A stretch of DNA of 64,000 nucleotides. It comes from Hyphomicrobiales bacterium. Its GTDB lineage: Bacteria; Pseudomonadota; Alphaproteobacteria; Rhizobiales; Rhizobiaceae. Positions 55,090-63,964 of this stretch are shown here, one piece after another. The stretch is from positions 1 to 64,000 of the forward strand of contig UCEZ01000063.1 of NCBI GenBank assembly GCA_900471525.1. The letters run 5' to 3'. Position numbers and translations under genes: made by a program. The stretch's first letter is position 1; each line of letters begins with the position of its first letter. The notes under the pieces are model-generated. The model had not been told where the DNA came from. It did no database searches and was given only the letters and a program-made list of their open reading frames with translations.

Positions 55090-55110
55090 CTTTTCTCGCG
55101 CGGAGCTTTC

Positions 55111-56046
55111 ATGGTCACCTCAATCGGACCTCTTGCTGATGACTTACCCTTTCCAAGGCGCGCATTTCTGACCGACGACAGGAGAGCGATCTTGCGCTTT
55201 GCCGCAGAAGGTGCCGAATGTGGCGGCGGCGCGGCGCTCGTCACTCTCGTCGAAGTCAGGGGCGGCGCGGCCCGCGCGGTCGGTGCCCAGATGGCAGTGC
55301 ATGGCGACGGATCTTTCTGCGGCTTCGTGTCAGGAGGATGCACGGAAGCGGCGGTTGCTGCGGAGGCCATCGCGGCGATACGACGTGGAGCCGACCGATA
55401 TCTCCGCCTTGGAGAGGGGTCACCCTTCTTCGATATCGTTCTTCCCTGCGGCGGTGGGATCACCCTCTCAATACACGTCCTTAGGCAATCCAAACCCTTG
55501 AGGCAGGTGCTGAATGCACTCGCCGAACGGAAACGGATATCACTCACTTACGCGCCGGCTCAGCAATCGCTCACCGTCAGTGAGGGTTATCATCATACCG
55601 ACTGGAAAGAAGGTGATTTCATCCGAAGCTATCGCCCGGATACACGTCTTCTCTTGTATGGTACAAGCATTGAGTTGGAGACGACCGCGCGGGTGGCTGC
55701 GGTCAGCGGCTTCGAAGTGGAATCCTACGACAGCCAGAGAACTTTGCGGCCGGATCTTCCTTCCATTGATGAGGATACAGCTGTTGCGCTGCTCTATCAT
55801 GACGTTGAAAGGGAGTTGCCTGCGCTTCGGTCCGCCCTGTCAGCCAATCCCTTTTATATTGGCGCGCTTGGCAGTCAGCGAACGCATTTGCGTCGATGCA
55901 GCATACTCCGGGATCTCGGCTATTCAAAAGAGGAGACCGACCGGATAAGGGCTCCGATCGGACTATTCGGCAAGGCACGGGACGCCAACTCACTCGCACT
56001 TTCCGTTCTTGCCGAAGTTTCGGCGGTTCGTGGCGGCATGAGCTAA
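55111..56046 (+). CDS. xdhC: XdhC/CoxI-family molybdenum cofactor insertion protein
   Basis: The 311-residue protein has the XdhC N-terminal domain (VTLVEVRGGAARAVGAQMAVHGDGSFCGFVSGGCTEAAVAAEAIAAI) and the Rossmann-like C-terminal domain with FYIGALGSQRTHLRRCSILRDLGY and RIRAPIGLFGKARDANSLALSVLAEV. XdhC delivers and sulphurates the molybdenum cofactor for xanthine-dehydrogenase-type enzymes. It is transcribed after coxL and the aminotransferase and supports the view that the Mo hydroxylase is matured locally. GGAG precedes the start. Confidence 0.9.
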   Translation: MVTSIGPLADDLPFPRRAFLTDDRRAILRFAAEGAECGGGAALVTLVEVRGGAARAVGAQMAVHGDGSFCGFVSGGCTEAAVAAEAIAAIRRGADRYLRLGEGSPFFDIVLPCGGGITLSIHVLRQSKPLRQVLNALAERKRISLTYAPAQQSLTVSEGYHHTDWKEGDFIRSYRPDTRLLLYGTSIELETTARVAAVSGFEVESYDSQRTLRPDLPSIDEDTAVALLYHDVERELPALRSALSANPFYIGALGSQRTHLRRCSILRDLGYSKEETDRIRAPIGLFGKARDANSLALSVLAEVSAVRGGMS

Positions 56047-56233
56047 AAAGGTGCCTTCTTCGAACGTACGATTGAGGTCGCGCCCACGGCGATCGGCATC
56101 GCGGATCTCATCGTGGCCAGCGGTCGATGACCGCACTGACAGGCCGGACACATGACTGCACCGTCCGGCGGAGAATTGCGCGACGACAACCTTGCTAACC
56201 TGGCCGTTCCACATATGCGTCAGAGCCCGTCGA

Positions 56234-57187
56234 CTAGGCGAGCGTCGTCTTCAAAAAAGTCTCTTGCTGCCGGAGCGCGGCATCCGAAATCGCCGCTAGT
56301 GGCCAAACCGCGTCGTAGACGTGATAGGTGCCTAAGGTATGGTGGATTTCGCTCCGCACGCTGGCGGCCAGCAGCCGGTTGCCATAGTCCAAGGCTTCAT
56401 CGCAGAGTGGATCGAATTCCGCGGTGAAGATGCAGGCCGGTGGTAGCCCGGTGAGGTCCACCGCAAGTGCCGGGCTGGCATAAGGCGACACGGCGCCCTC
56501 CGTTTCGCCGAGATAATACGACCACATGATTTTCGTCTGCACCGAATTCCAGGCGGGATAGTCCTGCCCCGCACGTATGGATAACGTCGTCATCCGATGA
56601 TCCAAGGCAGGAAAAAGCAACATTTGGGCGGCGAGGCCGGGGCCTTTGCGATCGCGTGCAGCGAGTGCCAGAGCGGCAGCGAGCCCCCCGCCGGCACTCT
56701 CGCCGGCAACTCCGATCCGGTTTTGGTCAAGGCCCATGGTATCCGCGTGGGCGCCCAGCCAGAGCAGAGCGGAATAGCAATCCTCGAACGGCACCGGGAA
56801 CGGAAATTCCGGTGCTAGACGGTAATCGACGACCAATACTGCAACACCAGCACCCACCACATACCGGCGCGACCTGAAGTCCTCGGTATTCAGATCGCCG
56901 AGGCAAAATGCACCTCCATGACACATGAGGAGAACGGGCGGCTTTCCCAATGGATCGGCAGGACGATAAACACGCGCCTTTAACTCTACGCCGCCTGCCC
57001 CGGGCACGACCAAGTCCGACACGACCACCTTGCCGGCGAGCGTCTCTTCCCGAGACGCCGCAACCGCGAGTGTATCCCCGAAAGATCGGTCAAGCGCTCG
57101 CGTCTGGTCGAGCCGCTCGAGATCATAAACAGGAATATTGACAAGCGCGGCTGCGAGCTCGGCGTCGAGGGGAAATGTGCGCCGCAC
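56234..57187 (-). CDS. Alpha/beta-hydrolase (HSL-type acetyl esterase family)
   Basis: The 317-residue protein has the HGGA motif (MCHGGAFCLGD, near 90) and nucleophile elbow GESAGGG (Ser near 165), then catalytic Asp in FDPLCDE (near 260) and His in THxHxxD-like YHVYDAV. It belongs to the hormone-sensitive lipase group of carboxylesterases. It is the last gene of the leftward region 4 operon, five bases after the ChoX-like gene, and probably hydrolyses an ester substrate or intermediate. A 190-base gap with nothing recognised separates it from xdhC. Confidence 0.85.
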   Translation of the reverse strand: MRRTFPLDAELAAALVNIPVYDLERLDQTRALDRSFGDTLAVAASREETLAGKVVVSDLVVPGAGGVELKARVYRPADPLGKPPVLLMCHGGAFCLGDLNTEDFRSRRYVVGAGVAVLVVDYRLAPEFPFPVPFEDCYSALLWLGAHADTMGLDQNRIGVAGESAGGGLAAALALAARDRKGPGLAAQMLLFPALDHRMTTLSIRAGQDYPAWNSVQTKIMWSYYLGETEGAVSPYASPALAVDLTGLPPACIFTAEFDPLCDEALDYGNRLLAASVRSEIHHTLGTYHVYDAVWPLAAISDAALRQQETFLKTTLA

Positions 57188-57192
57188 AGCCG

Positions 57193-58131
57193 TTACATTC
57201 CGAGATGTTGCTTGACCAACGGCAGGGCTGGCTCGCCTGAGACACTGGTGACGCCCTGAAGCCAGGGTTCGACCGAAGAGGGGTTTGCCTTCAGCCAGGC
57301 AAGCGCCGCGTCCTTCGGGTCAGCGCCATCCTGAAGAATGGCACTCATGATCTCATTTTCCATTTTTAAGCTGAATTTGAGATTGCTGACAAATCTCGCG
57401 GCATTCGGACATTCCGCGCTATAGCCCGTGCGAATATTGGTCATCACCTCCGCGCCACCGTAATTAGGCCCGAACGTATCGTCGCCACCCGAGAGATAGG
57501 CGATCTTGAAGCGCGTATTCATCGGATGTGGTTCCCAGCCGATGAATACGACCCATTGGCCATTCTGAGCGGCGCGAGCCACCTCGGCCAACATGCCCTG
57601 CTCCGAGGATTCGACGAGGTCCCAGCCTGACAGCCCGAATCGGTTGGCGGAGATCATGTCGAGGATCATGCGGTTGCCATTGTTGCCTGGCTCGATGCCG
57701 TAAATCTTGTGGCCGAACTTGTCGGCGAATTTATTGAGGTCAGCGAAATCCTTGACGCCGGCATCGGCTGCTTCCTTGTTGACCGCGAGCGTGGTCTTGG
57801 CGCCGGTGAGGTTGGTGCCCACGACTTCGATCGATTTGTCGTCGAGGAACGGCTTGCGATCGACCACCATGGCGGGCTCCCAGTCGCCCAGATAGACGTC
57901 GATGTCCTTGTTCTTCATGCTGGCATAGGTGACCGGTATCGATAGAAGCTGGCTCTGTGGCGTATATCCCAAAGCTTCAAGGACAACCGAAGCGACGGCG
58001 GTCGTCGATGTTATATCCGTCCAACCGACATCGGCGAAGCGCACCGTTTTGCAGCTCTCCGGCTCTGCGGCCTTGGCAGCCCCGGTCAGCAGAACTATCC
58101 CAGTCGTCATCGTGGCAATCAGTTTTAGCAT
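57193..58131 (-). CDS. Glycine betaine/choline ABC substrate-binding protein (ChoX/ProX-like)
   Basis: The roughly 312-residue protein has a signal peptide (LKLIATMTTGIVLLTGAAKAA) and an OpuAC-type fold with aromatic residues in VRFADVGWTDITSTTAVASVVLEALGY and KDIDVYLGDWEPAM. These belong to choline and betaine-binding proteins of the ChoX group, which use aromatic boxes for quaternary amines. AGGGAA lies before the ATG at 58131. No permease or ATPase gene is linked in the window, so it is an orphan or shares a transporter elsewhere. Confidence 0.88.
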   Translation of the reverse strand: MLKLIATMTTGIVLLTGAAKAAEPESCKTVRFADVGWTDITSTTAVASVVLEALGYTPQSQLLSIPVTYASMKNKDIDVYLGDWEPAMVVDRKPFLDDKSIEVVGTNLTGAKTTLAVNKEAADAGVKDFADLNKFADKFGHKIYGIEPGNNGNRMILDMISANRFGLSGWDLVESSEQGMLAEVARAAQNGQWVVFIGWEPHPMNTRFKIAYLSGGDDTFGPNYGGAEVMTNIRTGYSAECPNAARFVSNLKFSLKMENEIMSAILQDGADPKDAALAWLKANPSSVEPWLQGVTSVSGEPALPLVKQHLGM

Positions 58132-58246
58132 AGTCGTGTTCCCTGTTTTTAATTTCAGATGGTATGCACTGCGAACCAGCAATTCCGGCAAAGTGTGTTC
58201 AGCGGTCTGCCGTCCGGAATTGCGCATGAACAGAAATAATGGCAGT

Positions 58247-59059
58247 TCACCAAAGTGCGCCGCCTGTGATCTGGATATTCTCCATCGTGATGCCCTTCGC
58301 ACCCTCACCGCAGAGGAAGACAGCGAGTGCTGCAACCTCATCGGACTGGATGATACGGTTCTGCGGGTTCTGGCTGGCGATATCGAAAATCGCTTCCTCC
58401 ACCGTTCTCCCCTTGCCCTCGCGCTCGACGAGTTCGAGTACATTGTTGCGCATCAACTCGGTCTCGACCCAGGTCGGGCTGATCATCACGCAAGTGACGC
58501 CATGGGGAGCGCCTTCGAGCGCCACGCAGCGGGTGAGGCCGAGCAGGCCGGATTTCGAGGCGCAATAGGCGGGGTTGTCCTTCCAGCCGACACTTGCCGC
58601 CGTCGAGCCGATATTGATGATCCGGCCCCATTTCCGTTCGATCATGCCCGGCAGGTAGGTCCTTGTCATGCGGAAGGCGCCGTTGAGATTGGTGTCGATG
58701 ATCTTGAGCCAGAGGTCTTCGGAATGGCCGGAAACCGGCTGTTCGGTGGTCATGCCGGCCGAATTGACCAGTATGTCGGCTGGGCCGCAGACGGCTTCGG
58801 CGGCGGTCGCGAATTGCGCGATTACGTCGGTTTCGCGGACATCGAGATGACCGATAAAGACGGTACCGCCGAAGGTGGAGAGCCGCTTTCTGACATCGGC
58901 GATATGCGTCGGCTCGGGGGTGTCGCGCCAGCGGGCGGCCTCACGAGAGCCGACGGCGATATTGGCACCTTCCGCCGCGAGCGCTTCGGCGATCGCGAGC
59001 CCCTGCCCTGTCAATCCACCGGTGACGACCGCGCTGCGGTCCTTGAGCTTGCCAGTCAT
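58247..59059 (-). CDS. Short-chain dehydrogenase/reductase (region 4 operon)
   Basis: The 270-residue SDR has TGGLTGQG (near residue 14), NSAG near 97, the catalytic Ser in NIGSTAAS and YCASKSG with Tyr and Lys near 170-174. The glycine motif TGGLTGQGLA is a normal variant. Its start overlaps the reductase stop codon by four bases. It probably oxidises an alcohol or reduces a ketone intermediate, using NAD(P). Confidence 0.87.
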   Translation of the reverse strand: MTGKLKDRSAVVTGGLTGQGLAIAEALAAEGANIAVGSREAARWRDTPEPTHIADVRKRLSTFGGTVFIGHLDVRETDVIAQFATAAEAVCGPADILVNSAGMTTEQPVSGHSEDLWLKIIDTNLNGAFRMTRTYLPGMIERKWGRIINIGSTAASVGWKDNPAYCASKSGLLGLTRCVALEGAPHGVTCVMISPTWVETELMRNNVLELVEREGKGRTVEEAIFDIASQNPQNRIIQSDEVAALAVFLCGEGAKGITMENIQITGGALW

Positions 59060-60306
59060 GCCGTCTCCTCCAGGGGTCGCACACGCGGGAGCAATTGTTT
59101 GAGATCGCAGCCCGGGTCGGCTAGCGCCACCTTGTCCGGGCTGATTCCCAACTCGAGCAGCTTGCGACCGACGACATAGGCCGTGGCATCGTTGATCGCA
59201 TCGACGGAGACGAACTCGCCGGCCTTGAAATACCAGACGGAATAGCTGCCCTCGCGGGCGCCCGGCCTGAGCAGCGTCTGGTCGTAGCCGAGATTGAAAC
59301 CGGCGATCTGCAGCTTGACGTCATACTGATCCGACCAGAACCATGGTTTCGGCCTGTAGGGCGCACCGCCACCCGCGATGACGGCCGCTACGGCCTCGGC
59401 CTGATCCACCGCGTTTTGAACCGACTCGAAGCGGATGCGTCCGTCCTGCCAGGGAAACGACGCGCAATCGCCGGCGGCGAAGATGGACGGATCGGACGTC
59501 CGGCCGAAATCGTCGACAACGATGCCGTTCTTGACGTCAAGGCCGGCCATATCGGCGATCTGGTCGTTCGGGGTCACGCCGATACCGACGATGACGCAAT
59601 CGACATCGATCACGGTGCCGTCGGAGAGTTTGCCGCCGATGACATGGTCGTCCTTGCCGATGAGATGGTCGAGACCGGTCTTTTCCCGGATCACCACATC
59701 ATGCGCCGCGTGGATTGAGCGGATGATATCGGCGGTTTGGCTGGCAGACGTCCGCTGCAGGATGCGGTCGGCCATTTCGATGACCGTCACCTCGAGCCCG
59801 CGATAGCGCGCGACCGCTGCCGCCTCAAGCCCGATATAGCCGCCACCGATGATCAGCACACGGCGTCCCGGCAGCATTGCTTCCGCCAGAAGATCGGCGT
59901 CGCGCTTGTCGCGCATGACATAGACCCCATCCAACGTACCGCCGATCGAGGCGGGTAGTTGACGGGGCGTCGATCCCGTCGCCAGCAGCAGCGTGCCGTA
60001 GTCGAGGACCACGCCGTCCTGCAGCAGAACCTGCTTCTCGTCGCGCCGGATTTCTTCCACCCAGGTTGACAGGCGGATTTCGACATTGTTGTCGGCATAC
60101 CACTGCTCGGGGCGAAACAGCAGCCGGTCGAAGCTCATGTCGCCGAGGAGATATTTCTTCGACAGCGGCGGCCGCTGATAGGGATGCACGTCCTCCGCGC
60201 CGATCATCGTAATCGGGCGATCGTCCTTCAGCGCCCTGAGCTTCGCCGCGGCGGCGAAGCCGGCCTGGCCTGCACCGACGATGACCAGTCTTTCCGTGGT
60301 TGCCAT
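59056..60306 (-). CDS. FAD-dependent ferredoxin/rubredoxin-type reductase
   Basis: The 416-residue protein has two dinucleotide-binding motifs: FAD at VIVGAGQAGFAAAAKLRAL and NAD at VLIIGGGYIGLEAAAVARYRGLEVTVIE. VHPYQRPPLSKKYLLG and GDCASFPW are typical of BphA4/rubredoxin reductase-like enzymes. It should move electrons from NAD(P)H to a ferredoxin for the Rieske oxygenase in the same operon. No ferredoxin gene is visible in the window. Confidence 0.88.
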   Translation of the reverse strand: MATTERLVIVGAGQAGFAAAAKLRALKDDRPITMIGAEDVHPYQRPPLSKKYLLGDMSFDRLLFRPEQWYADNNVEIRLSTWVEEIRRDEKQVLLQDGVVLDYGTLLLATGSTPRQLPASIGGTLDGVYVMRDKRDADLLAEAMLPGRRVLIIGGGYIGLEAAAVARYRGLEVTVIEMADRILQRTSASQTADIIRSIHAAHDVVIREKTGLDHLIGKDDHVIGGKLSDGTVIDVDCVIVGIGVTPNDQIADMAGLDVKNGIVVDDFGRTSDPSIFAAGDCASFPWQDGRIRFESVQNAVDQAEAVAAVIAGGGAPYRPKPWFWSDQYDVKLQIAGFNLGYDQTLLRPGAREGSYSVWYFKAGEFVSVDAINDATAYVVGRKLLELGISPDKVALADPGCDLKQLLPRVRPLEETA

Positions 60307-60336
60307 CTGACAGTTCTCTTTCCGGGAATGGGCTTC

Positions 60337-61107
60337 TCAGTCGCGGTATTGGGGTTCCTCATCGTCGAGAATGGCCCGCACCTCGGAAAGGTGGTCGATC
60401 GCGAGCTGGCCGTATTCCGCCCATTGCTGCTGGGTGACGGCGGCGACATTGTCGGAGACGATGCGGAGCGGCTTGCTCGAGGCATAGGCGATCATCAATG
60501 TCTCGCAAGCGCGCTCGAAATAATACATCTCGTCGAGCGCGGCAGCGACCGTGGCAGCCGCGACCAGCACACCATGATTGCCCATCAGCAGGACGTTGTT
60601 GTTGCCGAGCAGGCCCGCGAGACGATCGCCCTCGTCGTTGGAGAGGCCCATGCCGCCGAAACCGTCGTCGATCGCGAGCCGGCCGAAAAAGCGCATCGTG
60701 TTCTGGTCGATCGGCGGCATGCGGCTGTCCTTGAGCGAGGCCAGCGCCGTCGCATAGCGCGGATGCAGATGCATGACGCAACGGGCCTGCGGACAGTTCG
60801 CGTGGATGCGGCTGTGAATGTACCAGGCGGTCGGATCGGGGGCATTCGGTCCATCAAGCGCCGAGGCGTCCTCGGTGTCGAGCAGGATGAGGTCCGAAGC
60901 GCGCATCCGCGAAAAGTGCTTGCCGCGCGGATTGATCAGGAAATAGCGGCCGCCCGGTTCCACCGCGAGGCTGAAGTGATTGGCGACGGATTCGTGCATG
61001 CCGAGCCGCGCGAACCAGCGGAACGAGGCGGCAAGGTCCTGCCGCATGGTGTCGAGGGTGGCCTTATCAGGCAGCGTATCAGGGGCGATGGTCGAGATGG
61101 CGTTCAC
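60337..61107 (-). CDS. Class II aldolase/adducin-family protein
   Basis: The roughly 256-residue protein has the class II aldolase pattern: SVANHFSLAVEPGGRYFLINPRGKHFSRM, with the metal His pair in MHLHPRYATALAS (near 113-115) and NHGVLVAA near residue 170. Relatives cleave aldol substrates such as fuculose-1-phosphate or act as decarboxylases. The start is GTG at 61107, preceded by CGGAGG; it overlaps the GMC stop codon by four bases. It probably splits an intermediate of the region 4 pathway. Confidence 0.83.
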   Translation of the reverse strand: MNAISTIAPDTLPDKATLDTMRQDLAASFRWFARLGMHESVANHFSLAVEPGGRYFLINPRGKHFSRMRASDLILLDTEDASALDGPNAPDPTAWYIHSRIHANCPQARCVMHLHPRYATALASLKDSRMPPIDQNTMRFFGRLAIDDGFGGMGLSNDEGDRLAGLLGNNNVLLMGNHGVLVAAATVAAALDEMYYFERACETLMIAYASSKPLRIVSDNVAAVTQQQWAEYGQLAIDHLSEVRAILDDEEPQYRD

Positions 61108-62831
61108 GTGCTGATCCTCCGTATGAGGTTTTGGGCGGGACTCTGGTTCGTGTGCTCGGCTGCGCGTAGCGGCGTCCGGCCACGGATGATGTCGGCCGCC
61201 TTTTCGGCGATCATGATCGTCGAGGCATTGGTATTGGCGCTGACGATGGCGGGCATGATCGAGGCATCGACGACGCGCAGGCCTACGAGCCCGCGCACGC
61301 GGCATTCCGGGTCGACGACGGCGCCGGGATCATCGGCGGTCCCCATCCGGCAGGTGCCAACCGGGTGATAGCAGGTCTCCAGCGTCTGCCGGATCCAGCG
61401 ATCGATCTCCTCGTCCGTTTGCACGGCGGGGCCAGGGAAAAGCTCGGCGCCGGCAAAGGGAGCAAGCGCGGGCCGAGAAAGTATTTCGCGCAGCCGACGG
61501 ACGCCCGCGCGCAGATCCGCGAGGTCCTGCGGATCGTCGAGATAGTTGAACAGGATTTCCGGCGCCTGGAAGGGATCGCTATTCATCGTCCGCACATGGC
61601 CGCGGCTGCGCGGACGCATGAGGTCGATGTGAACCTGGAAGGCGTGTTCGGCGAGGACATCCGTCCCGCCGGGCACGACCGCCAGCGGCATGAAGGTGAA
61701 CTGGATGTCAGGCTGGTCGACCTCCGAGCGGCTGGTGATGAAGCCTCCCGCCTCGAAGTGATTGGTCGCCGCAGGGCCGGAGCCCTTCAATATCCATTCG
61801 ACGCCGGCAAGCCAGCTGCGCGGTGCGCGGGTCACCGGATAGAGCGAGACCGGTTGCTTGCAGAGATGCTGAATGACGAGATCCGGATGGTCGTTGAGGT
61901 TCTCCCCAACCCCGGAAAGGGCATGGCGCACCTTGATGCCCGCAGCTTCCAGATGCTCGCGCGGTCCGATGCCAGACAGCTGAAGGATATGCGGCGAGCC
62001 AATGGCGCCACCACAGAGGATGATCTCGCGTGACGTGGCGAGATATTCGCGTCCAACCTCGGCGTAACGGAGTCCAGTTGCGCGGGTCGCGAGATTTCCA
62101 CGTCCAGTCTGGGCGTAGCGGAGCCCCGTCGCGCGCTGCCCCTCGAGTTCGATGCCAAGGACATGCGCGCCGGTGATCACTGTCAGGTTCGGGCGATTGC
62201 GCACGGGGTTGAGATAGGCGTGTGCCGCGCTCCAGCGACGGCCGCGCCAGGTGCTGCGCTCGACGGCGCCAAAGCCTTCCTGCTGGCTGCCATTGAAATC
62301 CCGCGTTCTGGGATAGCCGGCCTCGACGCCGGCTTCGACGAAGGCCTTCGCGAGTGGCGAGGCCTCGACATCACCCCTGGTGATCCGGATCGGGCCGCCC
62401 TTGCCGCGCAGCGAATCAGTGTCCGCGGGCGCGGCTTCCGATCGACAGAAATAGGGCAGCACGTCCTCATAGCTCCAGCCGCGCGCGCCAAGCTGCGCCC
62501 AACCGTCGAAATCTCTGGCGTGACCGCGCAACCAGACCATCCCGTTGATGGACGAGGAGCCGCCGACGACCTTGCCACGGGGATGGCCGAGCCGCCGGTT
62601 TTCCAGATGCGGCTCGGGTGCCGAGGTGAACGCCCAGCTATATCGGTCTCCCCAGACGACGCGCGACATGCCTGCCGGCATTTTCAGCCAGATGGACCGG
62701 TCCTCCGGACCGGCTTCCAGCAGCAGGACGCGCACTTTCGGGTCCTCCGACAGCCGCGCAGCAAGCACACAGCCGGCCGACCCGGCCCCGGCAATCACAT
62801 AGTCCCACGACGTGTCGACGCTATCGGTCAT
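61104..62831 (-). CDS. GMC-family oxidoreductase (choline dehydrogenase-like)
   Basis: The roughly 575-residue flavoprotein has the FAD motif DYVIAGAGSAGCVLAARLSED, GGSSSINGMVWLRGHARDFDGW, and the C-terminal CYHPVGTCRMG with SANTNASTIMIAEKAA, carrying the catalytic His and Asn. Relatives oxidise choline and other alcohols. A 17-residue unit beginning RATGLRYA occurs twice in tandem near residue 240, an unusual in-frame duplication. The Met at 62831 overlaps the Rieske gene stop (ATGA). It follows the oxygenase gene and probably oxidises an alcohol produced or imported by the operon. Confidence 0.88.
   Translation of the reverse strand: MTDSVDTSWDYVIAGAGSAGCVLAARLSEDPKVRVLLLEAGPEDRSIWLKMPAGMSRVVWGDRYSWAFTSAPEPHLENRRLGHPRGKVVGGSSSINGMVWLRGHARDFDGWAQLGARGWSYEDVLPYFCRSEAAPADTDSLRGKGGPIRITRGDVEASPLAKAFVEAGVEAGYPRTRDFNGSQQEGFGAVERSTWRGRRWSAAHAYLNPVRNRPNLTVITGAHVLGIELEGQRATGLRYAQTGRGNLATRATGLRYAEVGREYLATSREIILCGGAIGSPHILQLSGIGPREHLEAAGIKVRHALSGVGENLNDHPDLVIQHLCKQPVSLYPVTRAPRSWLAGVEWILKGSGPAATNHFEAGGFITSRSEVDQPDIQFTFMPLAVVPGGTDVLAEHAFQVHIDLMRPRSRGHVRTMNSDPFQAPEILFNYLDDPQDLADLRAGVRRLREILSRPALAPFAGAELFPGPAVQTDEEIDRWIRQTLETCYHPVGTCRMGTADDPGAVVDPECRVRGLVGLRVVDASIMPAIVSANTNASTIMIAEKAADIIRGRTPLRAAEHTNQSPAQNLIRRIST
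62034..62135. repeat. Tandem 51-bp duplication inside GMC gene
   Basis: Two adjacent 51-base units at 62034-62084 and 62085-62135 encode RATGLRYA followed by QTGRGNLAT or EVGREYLAT. They keep the reading frame and differ at about five residues, so the duplication is not very recent. In typical GMC proteins only one copy of this region leads into REIILCGG. Confidence 0.8.
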
Positions 62832-63964
62832 TCCCGGATCGCCTTGTAGCAAAGCGTGTGGAAGTGATGGACGAGGTTCTCGCTCTGGTTCGGGCGGGCG
62901 TCGTCGATGATGTATTTGCCCGCGCCGAAGCCGAACGAATGCAGCCCCTTCTGGTTGGTGACGTTGAGCTCGATGTCCTCAGGTCCAAGCTGGGTGTTCA
63001 TCCATTCGATCGCAGCCTTCGTAACCGGGGGTTCCGGGCGGTCCTTCGGCGTGTAATAGCCGAAGCGGAGTAGCGACTTTTCCGGCGTGAGCGGGATCAT
63101 CACGAAGACGCCGACCATGTCGGTATAAGGGAAGGAATAGAAGGTCGTGTTGGGGAAGATGCCGATATTGAAGAACCAGTCGGTCTGCCAAGTCGAACCT
63201 TCGAGCGGCACACCGTAGGCTTCCTTGGCGCCCGTGTTCGGGGGGCCGATATAGGTCCACCAGTCGCCATAGGGCGTCAGCGTATAGCCCTCGAAATTGA
63301 TCAACGCCGCCAGGTCCTTGTGGACAGGGCCGGAGAGGTCGAAATGGTAGCCCTCGATCGAGTTCTCCTGAATGACCTTCCAATTGGCATCGACAACGAC
63401 ATCCGTCTCGGACGACAGAACCAGGTTGTCGAGGTCTGGCAGAAACTTGCGCATCTCGGCTTCAGCGCCACTGGCGATCTCGGCAACCGGACGCGCATTC
63501 TCGTCAAGCGTGATGAAGACGAAGCCGGCGAAGATCTCATGGCGGACCGTGCGAAGGCCCCAGTCCTTCTTGTCGAAATTCTGGAGGTTTTCGGTGCGCG
63601 GGGCGGCGCGCAGGCTGCCATCCTGATTGTAGCACCACGAATGATACCCACAGCGGATCACGCCGACCTTGTTGCCGCGCCGCTCCTCGATCAGCCGGTT
63701 ACCGCGATGCCGACAGGCGTTGTGAAAGGCAGTGATCCTGCCATCCCTGCCTGTCATCACGATGACGCTTTGTTCGAAGATTTCCTGGACTACAAAGTCG
63801 CCGGGCTTCGAGAACTCGTTGACATGCCCGACGACGTGCCAACAGTTCATGAAGATCTTCGCCTTCTCTTCATTGAACACGCCCTGATCGAAGAAGAACG
63901 GCGCCGGCATCGACGTGCCCGTCCGCGGATCGCTATAGTCCCAGGTCAATTGCGCTATGGTCAT
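62828..63964 (-). CDS. Rieske non-heme iron oxygenase alpha subunit
   Basis: The 378-residue protein has a Rieske domain (CRHRG with Cys84 and His86; CGYHSW with Cys105 and His108) and a catalytic domain with NSIEGYHFDLSGPVH, giving His207 and His215, while an Asp near residue 330 is the expected third ligand. It resembles carnitine, glycine betaine and stachydrine monooxygenases, which N-demethylate or cleave quaternary amines. GGAGGG precedes the ATG. It is the first gene of the seven-gene operon seen here; genes further upstream may exist beyond the window. Confidence 0.9.
   Translation of the reverse strand: MTIAQLTWDYSDPRTGTSMPAPFFFDQGVFNEEKAKIFMNCWHVVGHVNEFSKPGDFVVQEIFEQSVIVMTGRDGRITAFHNACRHRGNRLIEERRGNKVGVIRCGYHSWCYNQDGSLRAAPRTENLQNFDKKDWGLRTVRHEIFAGFVFITLDENARPVAEIASGAEAEMRKFLPDLDNLVLSSETDVVVDANWKVIQENSIEGYHFDLSGPVHKDLAALINFEGYTLTPYGDWWTYIGPPNTGAKEAYGVPLEGSTWQTDWFFNIGIFPNTTFYSFPYTDMVGVFVMIPLTPEKSLLRFGYYTPKDRPEPPVTKAAIEWMNTQLGPEDIELNVTNQKGLHSFGFGAGKYIIDDARPNQSENLVHHFHTLCYKAIRE

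Noticed and set aside
55990-56214. Possible small leftward gene between xdhC and the esterase
   Set aside because: The product has no recognisable family, no ribosome site and overlaps the end of xdhC, so it looks like chance coding.
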